From Rhizoclosmatium globosum (taxonomy: Eukaryota; Chytridiomycota; Chytridiomycetes; Chytridiales; Chytriomycetaceae): a stretch of DNA of 30,791 nt. This document shows positions 18,982 through 29,400 of this stretch, piece after piece. The stretch lies in the NCBI GenBank assembly GCA_002104985.1, contig MCGO01000337.1, positions 1 to 30,791 on the forward strand, given 5' to 3'. The notes below the pieces were generated by a model. That model saw only the letters and a list, made by a program, of their open reading frames with translations, searched no databases and had not been told where the DNA came from. The number at the start of each line of letters is the position of its first letter. Within the stretch, counting starts at the first letter, position 1. The position numbers were made by a program, and so were the translations under genes.

Positions 18982-20905
18982 ATGCAACAAGATCCAACTC
19001 TTGTATGGCAGCTGGTACTCCCAGCCATCAACTTCATCAGCGATATTGCTCGTCTCTCTCAAACCTGCCGAGCTCTTCACGCGATTTGTGTCAGAGAGAT
19101 GCGCTTCAGTACTGCACTCTTTGAGACAATAGACCAAGATCTGATGAATTTAAAGGACAAAGGACCTATCGGATGGGCTCAAACAGACAATGGAACAACA
19201 TGGTTCTCATATCTAAACCACGTTCAAACTGCCATCACTGCTGCACACGAAACCCACAAGCTTCACTCAACAACTTCCATCCCGTTCTTCAAACTATGCC
19301 GCTACACTGTTTTCAACAACGAGTTCCTTAGCAACCCAACCCGTCGCGGAGGACATATGATGAGCGTGATGGTTCGACTTCCATCCAACGTCCCTGAACT
19401 ATCAGGAGGGATCTTCTTCCTTGATTGCCTTACAAAAGGAGGTTATTCAACGCACGTTGCATGTCACATCCCGCGGTCAAAGACAGCGGGGACTCCGACA
19501 GATGATGTGGCGTTTGGTGATGACGTTCCGATGGATCCATGCCAAGAAGCTCTCCGTAATCTCTTCCGTGATTGTACCATATCTGAATACAAGCTTAAGG
19601 AACCATCTTTTGTCGTCTCGGTGTTTAACACGAATCCTGGGACTGTTGAGCCACAGTTTGCATCAATCTTTGAAACTCTGATATCAAAGTACGATGAGAA
19701 CTGCCGTATTTCCACAACCGAATTATTGTCAATCTTGTTCAAAGGCATCGACTTTCAGAGACGCACCGTGGGTATTCCTCATCGGTTGTGGTTCCCATTA
19801 TTTTACCCATCTGTCTCGCTACTTTATGATCCTCCTCTTTCGAAATCGGCTCTTTTGAATCGATTTGATTTGTCGAAAAGCTGGTGCGGCGTATTAAGAG
19901 ACAGATGAAGATTCCGATATTCATAGCACTTTATGATTCAACGTTTTCTTGGTTTCCAGATATCAGCGACAGTGGCTCTGAAATGTCGGAAGATTATGAA
20001 TATTTGACTGACGATGAAGAGGAGAATCTGTTGGAGGAAGTCAGTGACTTTGTTCCGAAGGGATTGACATAGTGGCAGTGGTAAATGATCATACAAGTGG
20101 GTCAATCGCTTCTGAGGCATTCAAACTTGCATTCTCTAAGCTTCGTGACGCTGTGCCTGAGTCCATTTGGGACCCAACGCGTTGTGTAAATCTCGGAGTT
20201 GATGACGAATACCTTCTGCATCGGGATCAAATTGCAGTTGACGAGATGGCAGATGATATGATGGACGTCACTGAGTGCAATGATGTAATGACTGATATTA
20301 CAATGGTTCCTTCCCAGCCGCCTTTTCAACTCACAATGGAACTGGCATTGTCGATGTTTCAAAACATGTCCTTCAAGGAATCAAAACCGGATAACGTCGA
20401 TCTCATCTTTACACCTCCATCAGACCTCAATAATCGGCAATGGCATTTCAATTTGGCGTTGGACAACAGTTCTAAATTGCGACGATTGAAGATTAACGTT
20501 ATCAATTATTCGGTGCAATGCATTAAATCGCGCGGCTATAGCACTGAAACCATATTATTTGAGTTTCTTCAAGCCTTTGGAGGGTCTGTTCACGCGTCGA
20601 ACGTTGAACATAATCAAATAACTCCCCAGGTCAAACAGTTCCTTATTATTTGTGCACAAACTGTGCGATACACTGAGCATACCGATTTTATATACGCAAC
20701 TGATAAACGTGGAGCACTGTTTGAGAAATTGGTTGGGTATCGTGAATTGATACGTCAAGATTGTACAACGGATGGCTTCGAATGTTTTGGAACATATTTT
20801 GCGAATACAGATCAGTATGGAGTGTTTGATCGGATGCAGGATTCGTCCATTGATATTCTGATTGAATGGACGCATCAGAAAGAAGATTTATACTTATCAC
20901 AATAA
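18982..20905 (+). pseudogene. F-box-like copy 2, two single-base frame breaks
   Basis: Tandem paralogue of the gene at 16868, starting 131 bp after it ends. The first frame (18982-19908) matches copy 1 through LLNRFDL. A missing base near 19878 moves the match to a second frame (RRIKRQMKIPIFIALYDSTF, with the acidic EMSEDYEYLTDDEEENLLEE). A second missing base near 20055 moves it to a third frame (20072-20905; LRDAVPESIWDP to the end). No introns fit these sites. With both bases restored the protein would be about the length of copy 1 and align end to end. It is a recent pseudogene or a real gene with consensus errors; similar breaks in other genes here favour the latter. The 109 bp at 19108-19216 are identical to copy 1, while later parts diverge strongly. 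Confidence 0.65.
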
Positions 20906-20924
20906 ATCATTTTTAAAGAATAGA

Positions 20925-22470
20925 ATGAAGGGAGGTTCTTCAGCGACACGTCCTCCTCGACCACGACTTCCTCGCCACCACCACCACCACCACCACCAAC
21001 GGCCCCTTCAATCACGCTCTCGTCCAACGCACAGGCCGTGCACCAAAGTGTTCAACAGTCGCTCGAACTGAACCGGCTCCGCGTCAAAAGCCAACACCTT
21101 TCGCGGCTTCTCGCCGATTCGCAGCAAACGACAAAGGCCCAGGCAACAGAAATCGCTGTTCTGAAACGGGCGCTTGTCGAATACTCGGAACTGAGTCTGC
21201 GAAGCGACGAGAAAGACGTGTCGCTGATTGAGGCGGCCCTGGTGCGTATTCAAACAATTAAAGTGACTAGTGGCGTTAATTAAATCAATCGAGGAAACAG
21301 CACAAGGACCCGCTCGTGGCTGCCCTGGCCCAGGAACTGCAGGACGCAAAGGCGAAGATTACCACCCTCTCAAACGACATTGCCCTCAAACAGGCTACGA
21401 TCGACTCGCTGACTCACTCGCTCGAATCTACTCAGCGAACCCTTGCTTTTACAAAGGAGGATTTGGCTGAAACGCGTAGAAAACTGGAGGAGGCGGAGGA
21501 ATCGTTACGGCAGCAACACACGTCTCTCGTCGACGCGATGCTCCTTCGCGCTACTACAGAAAAGTCACCGTCAAGACAAAGGCAACAGGAACAACATCAG
21601 CGCTCGCAAAAGAACCAAAAGAACCATCTGATTATCGCGGACGCACAAAAACGCGTAAAGACCCACCGCAACGAGACCCTGCTTCATTTTCAAAACCAAC
21701 TGTTGCCTGGAAAAATCATCTTGCACCTCCACCACCTCCTTTATCCCCTCCTCGAAACCTTCGACAGTTCCCGCAAAGAATCAAATTACAATCAGCAAGG
21801 CCGTACAGCCACTCTCACACAACCACACACATTCTCAACCCACCCAACATGTACAAAGCACGCTCGCTCCCATTCTTACGACTCGTACCTGAAACAACTG
21901 ATGCAACAGAAACTCGAATACTCAAATTTACATCCCCAGAACGTGAATGGAATAAGGAATCAGGCACGCGCGTTGAATCGAAGTTGTGAACGCGAGTCTG
22001 ATATCGTTGCTGAATCTTCTAGCCAAATCGAGAATCAGAGTGGAATCGGTCCCCAACGTTCGCCAAAGTCATTCAAAAGCGAGAGCAAGGAATTTAAAGT
22101 TATTACACTTGAAGAGCCGTCGCCGTCAACGAATGGATTCTTGTGCACGAATTTGGATGATATGCAGTGGCTTCATTATCCTTCCAAGCAATCATCTTCT
22201 ACCACCAACACTCTCAAAAATGCAACGACAAGTACATATACACCAACGATTAAATCAGCAGTTCCGACATCGTCTTCATCAAAAAAACAAAGGGATCTTG
22301 AGACTAGCAACAAGGATCGTACCCTCGATATCTTGAACGCACGAGCATTACAGGCGGAAATGGAGAGGGATGCTCTTGAAGAAGAATTGCTGGCAATCTT
22401 AAAGACAGTTAACCAGGGAGGAAAAGTGGATATGTCGACTGTAACGATAGGAGGAAAGCCCGTTGGATAA
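20925..22470 (+). CDS. Coiled-coil protein with poly-Pro N terminus, frame-broken
   Basis: Exon 2 begins at 21301 after a 59-nt intron (21242-21300, GTGCGT..AAACAG, phase 0). Upstream, the coding frame contains SSSTTTSSPPPPPPPPTAPS, then heptads (LRVKSQHLSRLLADSQQ; EIAVLKRALVEYSEL). Downstream the coiled coil continues (ALAQELQDAKAKITTLSNDI; LAETRRKLEEAEESLRQQ) to about 21550. From 21552 to about 21985 a second frame looks more natural (APPPPPLSPPRNLRQFPQRI; KFTSPEREWNKESGTRVESK). It then returns to the first frame, ending in a short helical segment (ARALQAEMERDALEEELLAI). No ATG opens the poly-Pro frame; the nearest, at 20925, is in the frame that makes poly-His, so a base is missing or a 5' exon is unseen. 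Probably a cytoskeletal or scaffold protein; family not recognised. It begins 19 bp after F-box-like copy 2. Confidence 0.6.
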
Positions 22471-22482
22471 TAGCAGTTCAAG

Positions 22483-22488
22483 AATAAA
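22483..22488 (+). terminator. Poly(A) signal AATAAA after the coiled-coil gene
   Basis: AATAAA begins 13 nt after the stop at 22470 and 20 nt before the convergent AMMECR1 stop at 22509. Confidence 0.5.
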
Positions 22489-22508
22489 CTAAATGTATTC
22501 CCAATTCC

Positions 22509-23086
22509 TCACAACCCCTCAACATACCCCCTATACTCCTCCCACGAAACCTCCTTCTTAACACTACGATACCGCGTAACCTTCACCCCCCTCCTAACAT
22601 CCTCCGTAATCCGTCCCTAAACCCACCCTTCCTCAACAACGAATCAAGAGCCTCCACATGCGTCCACCCTTGCTCACCCGCAACCTCCGGCAAATACGTC
22701 GCCGTCACCCCATCCCCAAACTCAATCCATATCCCATGCGTGCCTACGATCCAGTCCGTATACCCCGCTGCGGGTTCAAAGTCTACAAGCAGGGACACGC
22801 CGACACGGAGCTGTGGGACTTCGGAGGCGGTTATGGGACTGAAGCGGCGGTCTTGGAATGCTGCGGCGCGGGCGTATGTTTGGAGGCCGGTTGAGAGGGG
22901 TTGTGGGGAGAAGGTTCCGATGCAGCCGCGGAGGTTTGAGGAGAGTTTCCAGGTTACGAAGAGGGGGTACGTGCCCTGAATTTGGGAGATGAGGTTGGAT
23001 TTGGTTGAAGGGGAAGGAGTGAGTGGGTGGGAGAGGTCTGTGAGGAGGGTTGTGAAGCAGAGGTGGCAGTGGGGTGTTAAGTCCAT
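22509..23086 (-). CDS. AMMECR1-domain protein (one base missing near 22613)
   Basis: Conserved AMMECR1-family protein found in archaea and eukaryotes; biochemical role not settled. Diagnostic segments are present in order: CHLCFTTLL, YPLFVTWK, LRGCIGTFSPQPLSTGLQ, YARAAAFQDRRFSPITASE, VSLLVDFE, DWIVGTHGIWIEF, ATYLPEVAGEQGW and DSLLRKGGFRDG. The uninterrupted frame stops at 22583. One base added near 22611-22615 continues ITEDVRRGVKVTRYRSVKKE and SWEEYRGYVEGL to a stop at 22509. These restore the typical C terminus (VTRYRS) and give about 192 residues, the expected domain length. The conserved tail makes a consensus error likelier than a dead gene. It is convergent with the coiled-coil gene. 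Confidence 0.85.
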
Positions 23087-23266
23087 TTTCGGATATTCTT
23101 TATGGAGGAAGTAGTGTATAAAACAACTGCATAATTTTACATTTTATATAATAATAGCTCCTTCTAAGATGCTTGATTAAAAACCATGAAGAGGCCGACT
23201 GCAAGTATGGAATCAAATCAATAAGGCTGTAATCAGAGTGACAGTCTTTGCACCAGACGCGATGAT
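23087..23266. other. Intergenic, AMMECR1 promoter side
   Basis: AT-rich DNA upstream of the AMMECR1 start, including TTTTATATAATAATAG at about 23140-23155. No gene seen. Confidence 0.4.
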
Positions 23267-23387
23267 AGAGCTTACGCTACTGAAGGAACTCTCCCCAGGC
23301 TCAAGTGCATTTTAGGCATTGGCATTTATAACTTATGTTCAAGGCACACTTGAGCCAGAACAGAGCCCATTCAGTAGCGTAAGCTCT
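23267..23387. repeat. Long imperfect hairpin beside the satellite array
   Basis: AGAGCTTACGCTACTGAA at 23267-23284 is the exact reverse complement of 23370-23387 (18 bp). Inside it, GGCTCAAGTG at 23298-23307 pairs exactly with CACTTGAGCC at 23347-23356. The 121-bp unit could fold as an interrupted stem with a loop of about 39 bases. It sits 65 bp left of the first satellite unit. Possible remnant of a small inverted-repeat (MITE-like) element or a structured array boundary. Confidence 0.7.
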
Positions 23388-23452
23388 TTCAACATTGAAC
23401 CACTGCATGTTGATGAGCAGCTGATGGAGGACAAATGGCATGAGGTTGAGCC

Positions 23453-26400
23453 TGGTTGAAAGATGAGCAAGTTTCTGCAGTCATGGGACTCAGGGGAGTG
23501 GTCGGAGTGGTCATTAGTCACAGCTTTCGCCAGATTTGACCAGATAACGTCTGCAAAAAGTACTCAAATAAAATTGCAGACTCCATGCACAGACACTCTT
23601 TCTAGCTATGGTTGAAACATGAGCAGGTTTCTGCAGTCATGGGACTCAGGGGAGTGGTCGGAGTGGTCATTAGTCACAGCTTTGCCAGATAACGTCTGCA
23701 AAAAGTACTCAAATAAAATTGCAGACTCCATGCACAGACACTCTTTTAGCTATGGTTGAAAGACAGGAGGTTTCTGCAGTCATGGGACTCAGGGGAGTGG
23801 TCGGAGTGGTCATTAGTCACAGCTTTGCCAGATTTGACCAGACAACGTCTGCAAAAAGTACTCAAATAAAATTGCAGACTCCATGCACAGACACTCTTTT
23901 AGCTATGGTTGAAAGACAAGGAGGTTTCTGCAGTCATGGGACTCAGGGGAGTGGTCGAGTGGTCATTAGTCACAGCTTTCGCCAGATAACGTCTGCAAAA
24001 AGTACTCAAATAAAATTGCAGACTCCATGCACAGACACTCTTTCTAGCTATGGTTAAAACATGGCAGGTTTCTGCAGTCATGGGACTCAGGGGAGTGGTC
24101 GGAGTGGTCATTAGTCACAGCTTTCGCCAGATAACGTCTGCAAAAAGTACTCAAATAAAATTGCAGACTCCATGCACAGACACTCTTTCTAGCTATGGTT
24201 AAAGATGAGCAGGTTTCTGCAGTCATGGGACTCAGGGGAGTGGTCGGAGTGGTCATTAGTCACAGCTTTCGCCAGATAACGTCTGCAAAAAGTACTCAAA
24301 TAAAATTGCAGACTCCATGCACAGACACTCTTTCTAGCTATGGTTGAAAGACGAGCAGGTTTCTGCAGTCATGGACTCAGGGGAGTGGTCGGAGTGGTCA
24401 TTAGTCACAGCTTTCGCCAGATTTGACCAGACAACGTCTGCAAAAAGTACTCAAATAAAATTGCAGACTCCATGCACAGACACTCTTTCTAGCTATGGTT
24501 GAAAGACAGAGGTTTCTGCAGTCACAGGACTCAGGGGAGTGGTCGGAGTGGTCATTAGTCACAGCTTTCGCCAGATTTGACAGAACGTCTGCAAAAAGTA
24601 CTCAAATAAAATTGCAGACTCCATGCACAGACACTCTTTTAGCTATGGTTGAAAGACAAGGAGGTTTCTGCAGTCACAGGACTCAGGGGAGTGGTCGGAG
24701 TGGTCATTAGTCACAGCTTTCGCCAGATTTGACCAGATAACGTCTGCAAAAAGTACTCAAATAAAATTGCAGACTCCATGCACAGACACTCTTTCTAGCT
24801 ATGGTTGAAAGACGAGAGGTTTCTGCAGTCACAGGACTCAGGGGAGTGGTCGGAGTGGTCATTAGTCACAGCTTTCCCAGATAACGTCTGCAAAAAGTAC
24901 TCAAATAAAATTGCAGACTCCATGCACAGACACTCTTTCTAGCTATGGTTGAAAGACGAGAGGTTTCTGCAGTCACAGGACTCAGGGGAGTGGTCGGAGT
25001 GGTCATTAGTCACAGCTTTCGCCAGATAACGTCTGCAAAAAGTACTCAAATAAAATTGCAGACTCCATGCACAGACACTCTTTCTAGCTATGGTTGAAAG
25101 ACAAGTAGGTTTCTGCAGTCACAGGACTCAGGGGAGTGGTCGGAGTGGTCATTAGTCACAGCTTTCGCCAGATTTGACCAGATAACGTCTGCAAAAAGTA
25201 CTCAAATAAAATTGCAGACTCCATGCACAGACACTCTTTCTAGCTATGGTTGAAAGACGAGCAGGTTTCTGCAGTCCAGGACTCAGGGGAGTGGTCGGAG
25301 TGGTCATTAGTCACAGCTTTCGCCAGATAACGTCTGCAAAAAGTACTCAAATAAAATTGCAGACTCCATGCACAGACACTCTTTCTAGCTATGGTTGAAA
25401 GACGAGCAGGTTTCTGCAGTCATGGGACTCAGGGGAGTGGTCGGAGTGGTCATTAGTCACACCTTTCGCCAGATTTGACCAGACAACGTCTGCAAAAAGT
25501 ACTCAAATAAAATTGCAGACTCCATGCACAGACACTCTTTCTAGCTATGGTTGAAAGACGAGCAGGTTTCTGCAGTCATGGGACTCAGGGGAGTGGTCGG
25601 AGTGGTCATTAGTCACAGCTTTCGCCAGATTTGACCAGATAACGTCTGCAAAAAGTACTCAAATAAAATTGCAGACTCCATGCACAGACACTCTTTCTAG
25701 CTATGGTTGAAAGACGAGCAGGTTTCTGCAGTCATGGGACTCAGGGGAGTGGTCGGAGTGGTCATTAGTCACAGCTTTCGCCAGATAACGTCTGCAAAAA
25801 GTACTCAAATAAAATTGCAGACTCCATGCACAGACACTCTTTCTAGCTATGGTTGAAAGACAAGGAGGTTTCTGCAGTCACAGGACTCAGGGGAGTGGTC
25901 GGAGTGGTCATTAGTCACAGCTTTCGCCAGATTTGACCAGATAACGTCTGCAAAAAGTACTCAAATAAAATTGCAGACTCCATGCACAGACACTCTTTCT
26001 AGCTATGGTTGAAAGACGAGAGGTTTCTGCAGTCAAGGACTCAGGGGAGTGGTCGGAGTGGTCATTAGTCACAGCTTTCGCCAGATAACGTCTGCAAAAA
26101 GTACTCAAATAAAATTGCAGACTCCATGCACAGACACTCTTTCTAGCTATGGTTGAAAGACGAGTAGGTTTCTGCAGTCACAGGACTCAGGGGAGTGGTC
26201 GGAGTGGTCATTAGTCACAGCTTTCGCCAGATTTGACCAGACAACGTCTGCAAAAAGTACTCAAATAAAATTGCAGACTCCATGCACAGACACTCTTTCT
26301 AGCTATGGTTGAAAGACGAGCAGGTTTCTGCAGTCATGGGACTCAGGGGAGTGGTCGGAGTGGTCATTAGTCACAGCTTTCGCCAGATTTGACCAGAAAC

Positions 26401-29400
26401 GTCTGCAAAAAGTACTCAAATAAAATTGCAGACTCCATGCACAGACACTCTTTCTAGCTATGGTTGAAAGACGAGCAGGTTTCTGCAGTCATGGGACTCA
26501 GGGGAGTGGTCGGAGTGGTCATTAGTCACAGCTTTCGCCAGATAACGTCTGCAAAAAGTACTCAAATAAAATTGCAGACTCCATGCACAGACACTCTTTC
26601 TAGCTATGGTTGAAAGACGAGCAGGTTTCTGCAGTCATGGGACTCAGGGGAGTGGTCGGAGTGGTCATTAGTCACAGCTTTCGCCAGATAACGTCTGCAA
26701 AAAGTACTCAAATAAAATTGCAGACTCCATGCACAGACACTCTTTCTAGCTATGGTTGAAAGACAGGAGGTTTCTGCAGTCACAGGACTCAGGGGAGTGG
26801 TCGGAGTGGTCATTAGTCACAGCTTTCGCCAGATTTGACCAGATAACGTCTGCAAAAAGTACTCAAATAAAATTGCAGACTCCATGCACAGACACTCTTT
26901 CTAGCTATGGTTGAAAGACGAGCAGGTTTCTGCAGTCACAGGACTCAGGGGAGTGGTCGGAGTGGTCATTAGTCACAGCTTTCGCCAGATAACGTCTGCA
27001 AAAAGTACTCAAATAAAATTGCAGACTCCATGCACAGACACTCTTTCTAGCTATGGTTGAAAGACAGGAGGTTTCTGCAGTCACAGGACTCAGGGGAGTG
27101 GTCGGAGTGGTCATTAGTCACAGCTTTCGCCAGATAACGTCTGCAAAAAGTACTCAAATAAAATTGCAGACTCCATGCACAGACACTCTTTCTAGCTATG
27201 GTTGAAAGACAAGGAGGTTTCTGCAGTCATGGGACTCAGGGGAGTGGTCGGAGTGGTCATTAGTCACAGCTTTCGCCAGATTTGACCAGACAACGTCTGC
27301 AAAAAGTACTCAAATAAAATTGCAGACTCCATGCACAGACACTCTTTCTAGCTATGGTTGAAAGACGAGAGGTTTCTGCAGTCACAGGACTCAGGGGAGT
27401 GGTCGGAGTGGTCATTAGTCACAGCTTTCGCCAGATTTGACCAGATAACGTCTGCAAAAAGTACTCAAATAAAATTGCAGACTCCATGCACAGACACTCT
27501 TTCTAGCTATGGTTGAAAGACAGGAGGTTTCTGCAGTCACAGGACTCAGGGGAGTGGTCGGAGTGGTCATTAGTCACAGCTTTCGCCAGATTTGACCAGA
27601 AACGTCTGCAAAAAGTACTCAAATAAAATTGCAGACTCCATGCACAGACACTCTTTCTAGCTATGGTTGAAAGACGAGAGGTTTCTGCAGTCACAGGACT
27701 CAGGGGAGTGGTCGGAGTGGTCATTAGTCACAGCTTTCGCCAGATTTGACCAGACAACGTCTGCAAAAAGTACTCAAATAAAATTGCAGACTCCATGCAC
27801 AGACACTCTTTCTAGCTATGGTTGAAAGACAAGGAGGTTTCTGCAGTCACAGGACTCAGGGGAGTGGTCGGAGTGGTCATTAGTCACAGCTTTCGCCAGG
27901 ACAGATAACGTCTGCAAAAAGTACTCAAATAAAATTGCAGACTCCATGCACAGACACTCTTTCTAGCTATGGTTGAAAGACAAGGAGGTTTCTGCAGTCA
28001 CAGGACTCAGGGGAGTGGTCGGAGTGGTCATTAGTCACAGCTTTCGCCAGATAACGTCTGCAAAAAGTACTCAAATAAAATTGCAGACTCCATGCACAGA
28101 CACTCTTTCTAGCTATGGTTGAAAGACGAGAGGTTTCTGCAGTCATGGACTCAGGGGAGTGGTCGGAGTGGTCATTAGTCACAGCTTTCGCCAGATTTGA
28201 CAGAACGTCTGCAAAAAGTACTCAAATAAAATTGCAGACTCCATGCACAGACACTCTTTCTAGCTATGGTTGAAAGACGAGGAGGTTTCTGCAGTCATGG
28301 ACTCAGGGGAGTGGTCGGAGTGGTCATTAGTCACAGCTTTCGCCAGATGACCAGATAACGTCTGCAAAAAGTACTCAAATAAAATTGCAGACTCCATGCA
28401 CAGACACTCTTTCTAGCTATGGTTAAAGACGAGCAGGTTTCTGCAGTCATGGGACTCAGGGGAGTGGTCGGAGTGGTCATTAGTCACAGCTTTCGCCAGA
28501 TAACGTCTGCAAAAAGTACTCAAATAAAATTGCAGACTCCATGCACAGACACTCTTTCTAGCTATGGTTGAAAGACAAGGAGGTTTCTGCAGTCATGGGA
28601 CTCAGGGGAGTGGTCGGAGTGGTCATTAGTCACAGCTTTCGCCAGATAACGTCTGCAAAAAGTACTCAAATAAAATTGCAGACTCCATGCACAGACACTC
28701 TTTCTAGCTATGGTTGAAAGACAGGAGGTTTCTGCAGTCACAGGACTCAGGGGAGTGGTCGGAGTGGTCATTAGTCACAGCTTTCGCCAGATTACCAACG
28801 TCTGCAAAAAGTACTCAAATAAAATTGCAGACTCCATGCACAGACACTCTTTCTAGCTATGGTTGAAAGACAAGGAGGTTTCTGCAGTCACAGGACTCAG
28901 GGGAGTGGTCGGAGTGGTCATTAGTCACAGCTTTCGCCAGATAACGTCTGCAAAAAGTACTCAAATAAAATTGCAGACTCCATGCACAGACACTCTTTCT
29001 AGCTATGGTTGAAAGACGAGAGGTTTCTGCAGTCACAGGACTCAGGGGAGTGGTCGGAGTGGTCATTAGTCACAGCTTTCGCCAGATAAACGTCTGCAAA
29101 AAGTACTCAAATAAAATTGCAGACTCCATGCACAGACACTCTTTCTAGCTATGGTTGAAAGACAGGAGGTTTCTGCAGTCACAGGACTCAGGGGAGTGGT
29201 CGGAGTGGTCATTAGTCACAGCTTTCGCCAGATGACAGAAACGTCTGCAAAAAGTACTCAAATAAAATTGCAGACTCCATGCACAGACACTCTTTCTAGC
29301 TATGGTTGAAAGACAAGAGGTTTCTGCAGTCACAGGACTCAGGGGAGTGGTCGGAGTGGTCATTAGTCACAGCTTTCGCCAGATTTGACCAGATAACGTC

